A stretch of DNA of 12,152 nt from Pseudomonadota bacterium (GTDB lineage: Bacteria; Pseudomonadota; Alphaproteobacteria; Sphingomonadales; Sphingomonadaceae), in contig JAEWIL010000085.1 of assembly GCA_023387085.1 (NCBI GenBank), forward strand, positions 1-12,152, given 5' to 3'. Below, piece by piece: positions 1-6,563 of this stretch. Position 1 is the stretch's first letter; each line of letters begins with the position of its first letter. The notes beneath the pieces were generated by a model. The model was not told the DNA's origin. It saw only the letters and a list, made by a program, of their open reading frames with translations, and did no database searches. The position numbers and the translations under genes were made by a program.

Positions 1-1175
1 GTGCATGGCGCGGCGCAGAGGCGCGGCTTGCGGCCGCCCGCAGCGCCCTTGATGAGGCAACGCGCGACCGCGAATGGCTCCAACATTGCGTCGCCGAGCT
101 CGCGGCGCTGGCCCCGCAACCCGGCGAGGAGGCCGAACTCGCCGAGGCACGCGCCGCGATGCAGAAGGGCGAGCGGATCGCAGGCGACATGGGCGCGATC
201 ATGGCGGCGTTCGAGGGCAGCGAAAGCGGCCCGGCGCAGCTTCGCGCCGCCGCGCGGCGGCTCGACCGGCTGGCGGGCGACCATCCGCTGCTCGCCGAGG
301 CGCTGGCGGGGCTCGACCGTGCGATCATCGAGGCCGACGAGGCCGAGCAGCGGCTGAACGAGGCGGCGCGCGCGCTCGAATATGATCCGGCACGACTGGA
401 AGAGACCGAAACCCGGCTGTTCGAGCTGCGCGCGATGGCGCGCAAGCATGGAGTTCAGCCCGACGAACTGGCCGCGCTGGCGGGCGATCTCGCGGCCCGG
501 CTCGACGCGATCGAGGGCGGCAGCGAAGGGCTCGCGAAGCTTGAGGCCGAGGTCGCTGCCAAGGCCGCCGCCTATACCCACGCCGCGACCGCGCTCTCCG
601 ATGCGCGCAGCAAGGCGGCAGTGCGGCTCGACGCCGCGGTCGCCGGCGAGCTCGTGCCGCTGAAGCTCGACGCGGCGCGTTTCCAGACGCTGGTCGAGCG
701 GCTGCCCGTCGAACGCTGGGGCGAAGGCGGTATGGACCGCGTCGAATTTCTCATCTCGACCAACCCGGGCGCGCCCTTCGCGCCGCTCGCCAAGATCGCG
801 TCGGGAGGCGAATTGTCGCGGTTCATCCTCGCACTCAAGGTCGCGCTTGCCGAAGAGGGCGGGGCGGACACAATCATCTTCGACGAGATCGACCGCGGCG
901 TCGGCGGCGCGGTCGCAAGCGCCATCGGTGAGCGGCTCGCCAGATTGGCCGGCGCGGGCAAGCAGTTGCTTGCAGTGACGCACAGCCCGCAAGTCGCCGC
1001 CAAGGGCGCCACGCATTTCGTGATCGCCAAGTCGAGCGAGGGGACCGTCACGCGCACCGGCGTCCGCGCGCTGGACGACGCGGGACGGCGCGAGGAAATT
1101 GCGCGCATGCTCTCGGGCACCGAAGTCACCGCGGAGGCGCGCGCGCAGGCGGAAAGATTGCTGGAGGCGGTATGA
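1..1175 (+). CDS. recN: DNA repair protein RecN, C-terminal part (5' end outside window)
   Basis: RecN is an SMC-like ATPase that acts on DNA ends in double-strand-break repair. The reading frame is open from base 3, so the gene begins upstream; about 390 residues are visible of a family that is usually about 550. The visible part opens with an Ala/Glu/Arg-rich stretch typical of the RecN coiled coil (roughly bases 3–660). The C-terminal half of the ABC ATPase head follows: the signature SGGELSR at 801–821, Walker B TIIFDEID near 870–893, and the H-loop region AVTHSPQVAAKG near 975–1010. The N-terminal Walker A must lie outside the window. The stop at 1173–1175 overlaps the next start by four bases (ATGA), which suggests translational coupling. 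Family assignment is firm. Confidence 0.96.
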   Translation, partial: AWRGAEARLAAARSALDEATRDREWLQHCVAELAALAPQPGEEAELAEARAAMQKGERIAGDMGAIMAAFEGSESGPAQLRAAARRLDRLAGDHPLLAEALAGLDRAIIEADEAEQRLNEAARALEYDPARLEETETRLFELRAMARKHGVQPDELAALAGDLAARLDAIEGGSEGLAKLEAEVAAKAAAYTHAATALSDARSKAAVRLDAAVAGELVPLKLDAARFQTLVERLPVERWGEGGMDRVEFLISTNPGAPFAPLAKIASGGELSRFILALKVALAEEGGADTIIFDEIDRGVGGAVASAIGERLARLAGAGKQLLAVTHSPQVAAKGATHFVIAKSSEGTVTRTGVRALDDAGRREEIARMLSGTEVTAEARAQAERLLEAV

Positions 1176-1825
1176 GGTCGGGCGATTATCTGAAGGACGG
1201 CTATCTGGCGCTGCCCGCTTTCGTGCCGACCGACGTCACGCATGCCCTGCTCGGCATGCTGAAATCCGACCTGATCCAGGGCGGCGTATCGTTCGACCAG
1301 CTCAAACGGAAGCATGATCTGCTCAGGGCCGAGGCGGTCGAAGTTTACGGCACCCATTATCTTCCGCTCTCGACCTTTCTCTGGGGCATGACGCCGGCGG
1401 TGACGGCGATCGTGGGGCACGACCTGCGCCCGACCTATTGTTATTTCCGCATGTACCGTCAGGGCGACATCTGCCGCATTCATTCCGACCGCTATGCGTG
1501 CGAACACAGCCTGTCGTTGCTGCTGGCGGCAAGCGACGACAAGGCCTGGCCGCTCGAAGTCGGATCGCAGCATATCGAAACGCCGCGCCAGCGCGCCGAC
1601 GCGGATTTCGGCAACGAGGCCTATGGCTCGGTGTCGATGATGCCAGGCGACGCGGTGCTCTATCAGGGCGTCCACCGGCTGCACGGTAGGATGACCCCCA
1701 ATCCCAACCGCTGGTCGGCGCATCTCTTCCTCCATTGGGTCGATCCCGCGGGGCCCTATGCCGACAATGCGTTCGAAGGGATTCGGATCTTGCCGACCGA
1801 AGCGCTGGCGATGGAGCGGGCGTGA
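1172..1825 (+). CDS. 2-oxoglutarate/Fe(II) oxygenase-like protein, substrate unknown
   Basis: This 217-residue protein has the layout of a small double-stranded beta-helix 2OG/Fe(II) oxygenase. What I see is an HxD iron motif in RIHSDRYACE (H104, D106), then a PGDAVLYQG turn at 158–166. After that come candidate distal iron histidines H168 or H171 and R180, nine residues after H171, which could bind the 2-oxoglutarate carboxylate. The N-terminus (YLKDGYLALPAFV) resembles the helix seen in phytanoyl-CoA-dioxygenase-like enzymes. The HxDRxxCE-like core followed by a WPLEV segment recalls a group of small oxygenases known from bacteria and phages, but I cannot confirm this without a search. The ATG overlaps the recN stop, so it is probably co-expressed with recN. 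Fold class is likely; the substrate (protein, small molecule or nucleic acid) is unknown. Confidence 0.8.
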   Translation: MRSGDYLKDGYLALPAFVPTDVTHALLGMLKSDLIQGGVSFDQLKRKHDLLRAEAVEVYGTHYLPLSTFLWGMTPAVTAIVGHDLRPTYCYFRMYRQGDICRIHSDRYACEHSLSLLLAASDDKAWPLEVGSQHIETPRQRADADFGNEAYGSVSMMPGDAVLYQGVHRLHGRMTPNPNRWSAHLFLHWVDPAGPYADNAFEGIRILPTEALAMERA

Positions 1826-1832
1826 CGGTGCG

Positions 1833-2522
1833 ATGAGCGTGGCGCATCCGCTCGACCGTCCGGTCTGGAGCATGCTGACCGGTCGGCAAGCGCACCTTGC
1901 CCAGGGCGATGCCCGCGCGGTGCGGATCGATCGAGGCTATGGCCCTTTCGGCGCTGCGGCGGACCGCAGCGTGGCGGCGCAAGCGGCGCTCGCCGCACTG
2001 ATCCCGGAGGGCGGCGACTTGTGGCTCGTCGAGGACGATCTGTGGCCGCCACCGCCTGGAACTCGCGAGGTAAGGCGCGCGGTTCTGGCGCAGATGGTCG
2101 CGGAGGGGCCGCCGCCGCAGGCGCATGCGGACGAGCCGGGAATGATCGCACTGGGCTGCGCCGATGCTCCCGCGATGGCCCGCCTCGCGGAGCACGCAAA
2201 ACCGGGGCCTTGGGGCGCAACTACGCATCTTTATGGGCCCTTTTTCGGAATTCGAGAGGAGGGCCGGCTGCTTGCGATGGCAGGGCAGCGCATGTTGATG
2301 CCCGGCATGGCAGAGATCAGCGGCGTCGCGACGTGGGAGGATTGCCGCGGGCGCGGCTTTGCCCGCGCTTTGATTGGCCATGTTATGCGCGCGATCGCGG
2401 CGCGCGGCGAGCAACCGTTCCTGCATAGCTACGCCGACAATGCGGGGGCAATCGCGCTATACGAGTCGCTCGGTTTCCGTGTTCGCCGCGAGGTGCATAT
2501 GCTGGTGATTGCGCATGATTAG
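1833..2522 (+). CDS. GNAT family N-acetyltransferase
   Basis: Predicted acetyl-CoA-dependent acetyltransferase of 229 residues. The C-terminal half carries the GNAT fold: a beta strand EISGVATWED, then the pyrophosphate-binding loop RGRGFA (residues 162–167, fitting the Q/RxxGxG/A motif), helix ALIGHVMRAIAARG, and the closing NAGAIALYESLGF segment. The N-terminal half is a less conserved substrate-side domain, as in FR47-like GNATs of this length. The frame is open further upstream to 1758, but that would overlap the oxygenase gene by 68 bases. The ATG at 1833 lies 7 bases after the oxygenase stop and is the natural start. The gene ends inside the next gene's start region. The acceptor substrate is not predictable. 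Confidence 0.9.
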   Translation: MSVAHPLDRPVWSMLTGRQAHLAQGDARAVRIDRGYGPFGAAADRSVAAQAALAALIPEGGDLWLVEDDLWPPPPGTREVRRAVLAQMVAEGPPPQAHADEPGMIALGCADAPAMARLAEHAKPGPWGATTHLYGPFFGIREEGRLLAMAGQRMLMPGMAEISGVATWEDCRGRGFARALIGHVMRAIAARGEQPFLHSYADNAGAIALYESLGFRVRREVHMLVIAHD

Positions 2523-2913
2523 CCGGCGCGAACATCTCTCCACGCTCCTGGCGATGGCGACGACGTTTCTACCGGTGGACAAGCCGACGGCGTTGGAGGC
2601 CCGGATGGAAGAAATGGCAGCCAATTATGGATTAATCGGCCAAATGCTCGCCCAGCCCGGCCAACGTGAGGCGCTGATCGCTATCCTGTCCGAAGGCACC
2701 GGAACGATGCCCGGCAACGTCGCCTATCTGGTGGGCGAGGACAGTGCGAATCCCGACGCGATCTGGATCGTGGAAATCTGGGAAAGCCGGGAAGCGCACA
2801 CCGCATCGCTGACATTGCCCGCAGTGCAGGCGGCAATTGCGAAAGGTCGCCCGCTTATTGCAGGATTTGGTACTCGCGCCGAGTTCAGGCCGGTGGCAAA
2901 AGCCGGGGCATGA
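2515..2913 (+). CDS. Antibiotic biosynthesis monooxygenase (ABM) domain protein, possibly exported
   Basis: Small 132-residue protein. Residues about 37–127 fit the ferredoxin-like ABM fold: first strand YGLIGQMLAQPGQREALIAIL, central VAYLVGED, and the characteristic IWIVEIWESREAHTASL, followed by a helix and a last strand. Such domains form dimers and include quinol monooxygenases and many proteins of unknown role. The N-terminus MISRREHLSTLLAMATTFLP has an SRRxxL element followed by a hydrophobic stretch, which resembles a short Tat signal, but no clear cleavage site is visible. The start chosen is ATG 2515, which overlaps the GNAT stop; TTG 2509 or ATG 2554 are alternatives with no better ribosome binding site. 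Its stop overlaps the ligA start by four bases. Domain call is good; export and reaction are uncertain. Confidence 0.82.
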   Translation: MISRREHLSTLLAMATTFLPVDKPTALEARMEEMAANYGLIGQMLAQPGQREALIAILSEGTGTMPGNVAYLVGEDSANPDAIWIVEIWESREAHTASLTLPAVQAAIAKGRPLIAGFGTRAEFRPVAKAGA

Positions 2914-5084
2914 CCGAGATTGAATCACTCTCCGAAGCCGACGCCGCCAATGAATTGATGCGGCTCGCGAAAACGATCGCTTATCACAGCAAGCGCTATC
3001 ATGCCGAGGATGCGCCCGAGATTTCGGACGCCGATTATGACGCGCTGGTGCGGCGCAACAATGAACTTGAGGCGGCTTTCCCGAATCTGGTCCGCGCCGA
3101 CAGCCCGAACCGGTCGGTTGGCGCCGCGGTCGAAAGCTCGCCGCTGGCGAAGGTGACGCACGCCCAGCGTATGATGAGTCTCGATAACGCCTTCGCAGCC
3201 GAGGATGTCGAGGAATTCGTCGCGCGTGTGCGGCGTTTCCTGAACCTCGGTGACGGCGAGCCCGTGGCGCTGACCGCCGAGGACAAGATCGACGGCCTGT
3301 CCTGTTCGCTCCGCTACGAAAAGGGAAAGCTGGTGCAGGCGGCGACGCGCGGCGACGGCAGCATTGGCGAGGACGTGACCGCCAACGTTCGCCATATCGC
3401 CGATGTTCCGCAGACGCTGAAGGGCGAGACGCCCGACATTTTCGAGATTCGCGGCGAAGTCTATATGGCCAAGGCGGATTTCGCCTCGCTCAACGACCGG
3501 CTAATGGAGGAAGGTCGAACGCTGGCAGCGCAGCGCGAACAGGAATTCGATCCCGCGAGCGTCCGCCAGTTCGCCAACCCGCGCAACGCGGCCGCCGGCT
3601 CGCTGCGCCAGAAGGACGCGAGCGTCACCGCCTCGCGCCCGCTGCGCTTCCTCGCACATGGATGGGGCGAGACGAGCGCGCTTCCGGCCGAAACCCAGTT
3701 CGACATGATGAAGCGCATCGCGGCGTGGGGCGTCCCGGTCTCGCCGCTTCTGAAGCGCTTCGACAGCGTTGCCGAGGTGCTGGCGCACTACCGCGTGATC
3801 GAGGCCGAACGCGCCGAAATGCCTTATGACATCGACGGCGTGGTGTACAAGGTCGACCGGCTCGACTGGCAGCAGCGCCTCGGCTTCGTCGCGAAGGCGC
3901 CGCGCTGGGCGATCGCGCATAAATTTCCTGCCGAACGCGCGCAGACCACGTTGGAAGCGATCGACATCCAGGTCGGCCGTACCGGCAAACTCACCCCGGT
4001 CGGGCGGCTCACCCCCGTTACCGTCGGCGGCGTCGTCGTGTCGAACGTCACGCTGCACAACCGCGACGAGATCGGCCGCCTTGGCGTGCGGCCCGGCGAC
4101 CGCATAGTCGTCCAGCGCGCGGGCGACGTGATCCCGCAGGTCGTCGAGAATCTGACCCGCGACGAGCCGCGCGCCCCCTATGTCTTCCCCGATCATTGTC
4201 CCGTCTGCGGCAGCGAGGCGGTTGCCGAAGAGGGCGAGGTCGACGTGCGCTGCACCGGCGGGCTGATCTGCAACGCGCAGAAATTCGAACGACTGCGCCA
4301 CTTTGTCAGCCGCGGCGCGCTCGACATCGAGGGGCTGGGCGAGAAGAGTATTGCCGAGTTTCTGGAACTCGGCTGGCTCGACAAGGGCCCCGCCGACATC
4401 TTCCGGTTGCGGGCGCATCGCGACGAGTTGCTCGGGCGCGAGGGGTGGAAGGAAAAGTCGGTCGACAACCTCTTCGCCGCGATCGAGGCGAAGCGGCAGC
4501 CCGACGCCGCGCGGCTGCTCTTCGGGCTCGGCATTCGCCATGTCGGCGCGGTGACCGCGCGCGATTTGCTCAAGGGACTGGGCGATATAAGGCGGCTCCC
4601 CGAAAAGGCGGCCGAAATCCACGCCTATCTTGAAGCCAACCCGCGCGGCGAGGGCGAGTCCGACGGAAAATATACGGCGCGCCGCGTCGACGCATTCAAG
4701 GCGATCCTCGAAGTGCGCGCCGACGGCATCGGCATCGCGGTGGGCGAGGCGCTCGCCGATTTCTTCCACGAGCCACATAACCGCGCGCTGTGGGACGACC
4801 TGCTCTCCGAAGTGTCGCCCCCGCCCTATGTCGTCGAGACGCGCGAGAGCGAGGTGTCCGGGAAGACCGTCGTATTCACCGGCAAGCTCGAGACGATGAG
4901 CCGCGACGAGGCGAAGGCGCAGGCTGAAGCGCTCGGTGCCAAGGCGGCGGGCAGTGTCAGCGCCAAGACCGACCTGGTGGTCGCGGGTCCGGGCGCGGGA
5001 TCGAAGCTCAAGCAGGCGGGCGCGCTCGGTATCCGCGTGATCGACGAGGCGGAATGGGCGGCGATCGTCGCGGCGGCGGAGTAA
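2910..5084 (+). CDS. ligA: NAD+-dependent DNA ligase LigA
   Basis: Full-length 724-residue bacterial DNA ligase that seals nicks using NAD+ during replication and repair. The N-terminal Ia domain (YHSKRYHAEDAPEISDADYD, from residue 25) binds NMN. The adenylated lysine is K126 in the KxDG motif. YDIDGVVYKVDR is a later nucleotidyltransferase motif. The OB fold is followed by a four-cysteine zinc finger at C430, C433, C448 and C454, with the same spacing as the E. coli enzyme. A helix-hairpin-helix domain includes GLGIRHVG (residues 539–546), and a BRCT domain covers about 646–724. It is about 50 residues longer than E. coli LigA, with roughly 30 extra residues around 560–605. The ATG overlaps the stop of the ABM gene, so expression is probably coupled to the recN run. 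Confidence 0.98.
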   Translation: MTEIESLSEADAANELMRLAKTIAYHSKRYHAEDAPEISDADYDALVRRNNELEAAFPNLVRADSPNRSVGAAVESSPLAKVTHAQRMMSLDNAFAAEDVEEFVARVRRFLNLGDGEPVALTAEDKIDGLSCSLRYEKGKLVQAATRGDGSIGEDVTANVRHIADVPQTLKGETPDIFEIRGEVYMAKADFASLNDRLMEEGRTLAAQREQEFDPASVRQFANPRNAAAGSLRQKDASVTASRPLRFLAHGWGETSALPAETQFDMMKRIAAWGVPVSPLLKRFDSVAEVLAHYRVIEAERAEMPYDIDGVVYKVDRLDWQQRLGFVAKAPRWAIAHKFPAERAQTTLEAIDIQVGRTGKLTPVGRLTPVTVGGVVVSNVTLHNRDEIGRLGVRPGDRIVVQRAGDVIPQVVENLTRDEPRAPYVFPDHCPVCGSEAVAEEGEVDVRCTGGLICNAQKFERLRHFVSRGALDIEGLGEKSIAEFLELGWLDKGPADIFRLRAHRDELLGREGWKEKSVDNLFAAIEAKRQPDAARLLFGLGIRHVGAVTARDLLKGLGDIRRLPEKAAEIHAYLEANPRGEGESDGKYTARRVDAFKAILEVRADGIGIAVGEALADFFHEPHNRALWDDLLSEVSPPPYVVETRESEVSGKTVVFTGKLETMSRDEAKAQAEALGAKAAGSVSAKTDLVVAGPGAGSKLKQAGALGIRVIDEAEWAAIVAAAE

Positions 5085-5101
5085 ACCGTCCGAAAACGCC
5101 T

Positions 5102-5129
5102 TTGCCGAATAAACTTAGTAAGCTAATCT
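5102..5129 (+). promoter_or_regulatory. Possible promoter of the SDR gene
   Basis: The 71-base gap after ligA contains a clear AT-rich patch, unusual in this GC-rich DNA. A TTGCCG element (5102–5107) is separated by 16 bases from TAATCT (5124–5129), a weak match to a sigma-70 promoter. A short TTAG–TAAG–CTAA inverted repeat lies inside the spacer and could be a regulator site. The match is loose and rests mainly on composition and position. Confidence 0.35.
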
Positions 5130-5144
5130 TCTCTCGAGATGAAG

Positions 5145-5149
5145 AGGAG
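5145..5149 (+). promoter_or_regulatory. Strong ribosome binding site of the SDR gene
   Basis: AGGAG lies six bases before the ATG at 5156. It fixes the start there, although the frame is open back to 5054 inside ligA. A CTCTC run just upstream (5131–5135) could pair with the purine-rich site. Confidence 0.75.
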
Positions 5150-5155
5150 AGAGCG

Positions 5156-5938
5156 ATGCATGATCTGGACGGACGCACGATTTTCGTGACCGGTGGCGGA
5201 AACGGCCTCGGGCGCGCGCATTGCCGCCATCTCGCCGGCCTCGGTGCGCGTGTCGTCGTCGCCGACCGCGATGTGCCGGCGGCCGAAATGGTGGCGGCGG
5301 AGATCGTTGCGGCGGGTGGTTCGGCCAAGGCCGCCGCGCTCGACGTCGCGGACGAAGCATCGGTCGCGGATGCCTTCGCGACGGCGGTCGCAGCCTTTGG
5401 CGACATCGACGTGCTTGTGAACAACGCGGGCGGCGTGTTCGCGCCGATCACCGATGCCGAAAATATCACGCTCGCCGACTGGAACCGCGTGATGGCGATC
5501 AACCTGACCGGACCGTGGCTCTGCGCGCGGGCGGTCATCCCGGCAATGAAACGGCGGCGCGCGGGGCGGATCATCAACATCTCGTCGACCAGCCTGTCGC
5601 AAGGACTGCCGACCGAACTCGTCCCCTACATCACCTCGAAAGGCGGGGTGGTCGGGCTCACGCGCTCGCTCGCGCGCGAACTCGGGCCGCACGGTATCAC
5701 CGTCAACGCGGTTGCGCCGGGCTATGTGCCCAAGCGCGCCGAGATGGTGCACGCAGCCTCGTCGCTCGGAATGGACAAGCGAAACGCCATCAAGGACATG
5801 GTCGTCGGCCAGCAGTGCATCCCGCGTTCGGGTGAGCCCGGCGATATCGTCGGCGCGGTCGCCTTCCTCGCCTCCGACGCATCGGGTTTCATGACCGGAC
5901 AGGTGATGAACGTCGATGGCGGCTGGGCGCTGGTTTGA
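5156..5938 (+). CDS. SDR family NAD(P)-dependent oxidoreductase (FabG-like)
   Basis: Classical short-chain dehydrogenase/reductase of 260 residues, cytosolic. The Rossmann cofactor motif TGGGNGLG is at residues 12–19 and the structural NNAG is at 89–92. The catalytic set is N116, S144 (in NISST), Y158 and K162 (YxxxK). The VNAVAPGYV segment and the closing GQVMNVDGGWALV end are typical of FabG-like enzymes. The acidic D37 at the end of the second strand (VVVADRD) hints at NAD(H) preference, as an inference. The substrate cannot be read from the sequence. The ATG at 5156 is supported by a strong ribosome binding site. The gene stands alone between ligA and the metal-uptake cluster, with its own likely promoter; nothing shows a functional link to either side. 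Confidence 0.93.
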   Translation: MHDLDGRTIFVTGGGNGLGRAHCRHLAGLGARVVVADRDVPAAEMVAAEIVAAGGSAKAAALDVADEASVADAFATAVAAFGDIDVLVNNAGGVFAPITDAENITLADWNRVMAINLTGPWLCARAVIPAMKRRRAGRIINISSTSLSQGLPTELVPYITSKGGVVGLTRSLARELGPHGITVNAVAPGYVPKRAEMVHAASSLGMDKRNAIKDMVVGQQCIPRSGEPGDIVGAVAFLASDASGFMTGQVMNVDGGWALV

Positions 5939-6039
5939 TCGCCGGGGAGGCGTCGGAAAGTTGCCGGCCGATTGGTCTATCTCTGGACGCCGACGGGGAA
6001 GAAGACCGATGAGGCGCCCGCGGAATGACGGACTCCATG

Positions 6040-6052
6040 GGACATAATGTCC
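6040..6052 (+). promoter_or_regulatory. Perfect 13-bp palindrome, candidate operator
   Basis: GGACATAATGTCC is a perfect inverted repeat with 6-bp arms around a single A. It contains CATAAT, five of six matches to a -10 box. It lies 38 bases before the preferred GTG start of the DUF2946 gene. An operator overlapping a -10 region would fit repression of the receptor operon, but no good -35 is visible. I do not recognise it as a Fur, Irr or Zur site. If the gene instead starts at 6025, the palindrome would be inside the coding region. Confidence 0.4.
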
Positions 6053-6078
6053 GCTTGCTCTGCCGGATGCCGCGCCAT

Positions 6079-6084
6079 AAGGGG
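6079..6084 (+). promoter_or_regulatory. Ribosome binding site supporting the GTG start at 6091
   Basis: AAGGGG lies six bases before GTG 6091. The ATG candidates upstream in the same frame have weaker sites: GAGG ten bases before 6025, and nothing convincing before 6037 or 6067. It therefore decides the start of the DUF2946 gene, though not beyond doubt. Confidence 0.5.
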
Positions 6085-6090
6085 CGAGCC

Positions 6091-6492
6091 GTGGGCATTC
6101 TCGCCGCCTTGCGCCGTCCCGGCATCCTGCTGCTGCTTCCAGTGCTGCTGGCCCTCGCCGCGCGCGTCTTCGTCGCGCCGGGCTGGATGATCGAGAGCGG
6201 GGCAGGCGGCACGATCACCGTGCGCGTCTGTTCGGACCCGGCGAATCCCGGCGGGACGATGACGATTGCACTCGATCGGGCTGGCGAAAAAGCCGGCGAC
6301 CATGACGGCAAGGCGCAGGAGCATTGCCCGTGGGGCGCGCTCGCTGTCGCGCCGCTGACCCCTGACACGCCGGTCCTTCCCGACGCCCTCGCCGTGGCCG
6401 AACCCGCGCCCGCCGCAATTCCGATGCTCGGCTTCGCGCCCGGCATCGCCTCGCCGCTGCCGCCGAGTACCGGACCACCTGTCTTCGCCTGA
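6091..6492 (+). CDS. DUF2946-type small protein (CruR-like upstream ORF)
   Basis: Small protein of 133 residues from GTG 6091 (155 if it starts at ATG 6025). A basic start is followed by one hydrophobic segment (about residues 11–29), then APGWM, a TVRVCSD strand with C47, and HCPWGALA with C79, before a Pro/Ala-rich tail. This pattern is that of DUF2946 proteins. In Bordetella pertussis a DUF2946 protein (CruR), as I recall, is encoded first in a three-gene operon with a TonB receptor and a PepSY protein. There it acts as a copper-sensing upstream ORF that controls the downstream genes during its own translation. The same gene order occurs here. The odd feature is C-P-W-G (79–82) where a CxxC is expected, so the sensor may differ or be lost. 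Possible metal ligands are C47, D70, H71, H78 and C79. Family call is moderate; the regulatory role is inferred from context. Confidence 0.72.
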   Translation: MGILAALRRPGILLLLPVLLALAARVFVAPGWMIESGAGGTITVRVCSDPANPGGTMTIALDRAGEKAGDHDGKAQEHCPWGALAVAPLTPDTPVLPDALAVAEPAPAAIPMLGFAPGIASPLPPSTGPPVFA

Positions 6493-6505
6493 TCCAGACT
6501 GACCG

Positions 6506-6533
6506 GCTGCCCGCGTCCGACGCGCGGGGCGGC
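6506..6533 (+). promoter_or_regulatory. GC-rich intercistronic hairpin
   Basis: Bases 6510–6515 (CCCGCG) pair with 6523–6528 (CGCGGG) around a 7-base loop. Four more pairs extend the stem outward (6506–6509 with 6530–6533, one of them T-G), with a single bulged G at 6529. It lies between the DUF2946 stop and the ribosome binding site of the receptor gene. No T-run follows, so it is not a standard intrinsic terminator. It could protect RNA or take part in the control of the downstream genes. Confidence 0.4.
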
Positions 6534-6563
6534 GCATGCCTGTATTCAAGCGAAGGATTGTCC

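Noticed and set aside
572..1873. 433-codon open frame antisense to recN and the oxygenase gene
   Set aside because: Both genes on the + strand have clear family motifs; the antisense translation has none.
3501..4778. 425-codon open frame antisense to ligA
   Set aside because: It is a shadow of the ligA frame; no independent evidence for a gene.
5939..5985. Possible terminator after the SDR gene (GC-rich repeats around GCCGG)
   Set aside because: Short GC-rich inverted pieces exist but there is no stable stem followed by a T-run.
6040..6052. Reading the palindrome as a Fur, Irr or Zur box
   Set aside because: It is shorter and differs from the GATAATGATAATC, TTCTAAA-type and TGTTATAACA-type patterns of those regulators.
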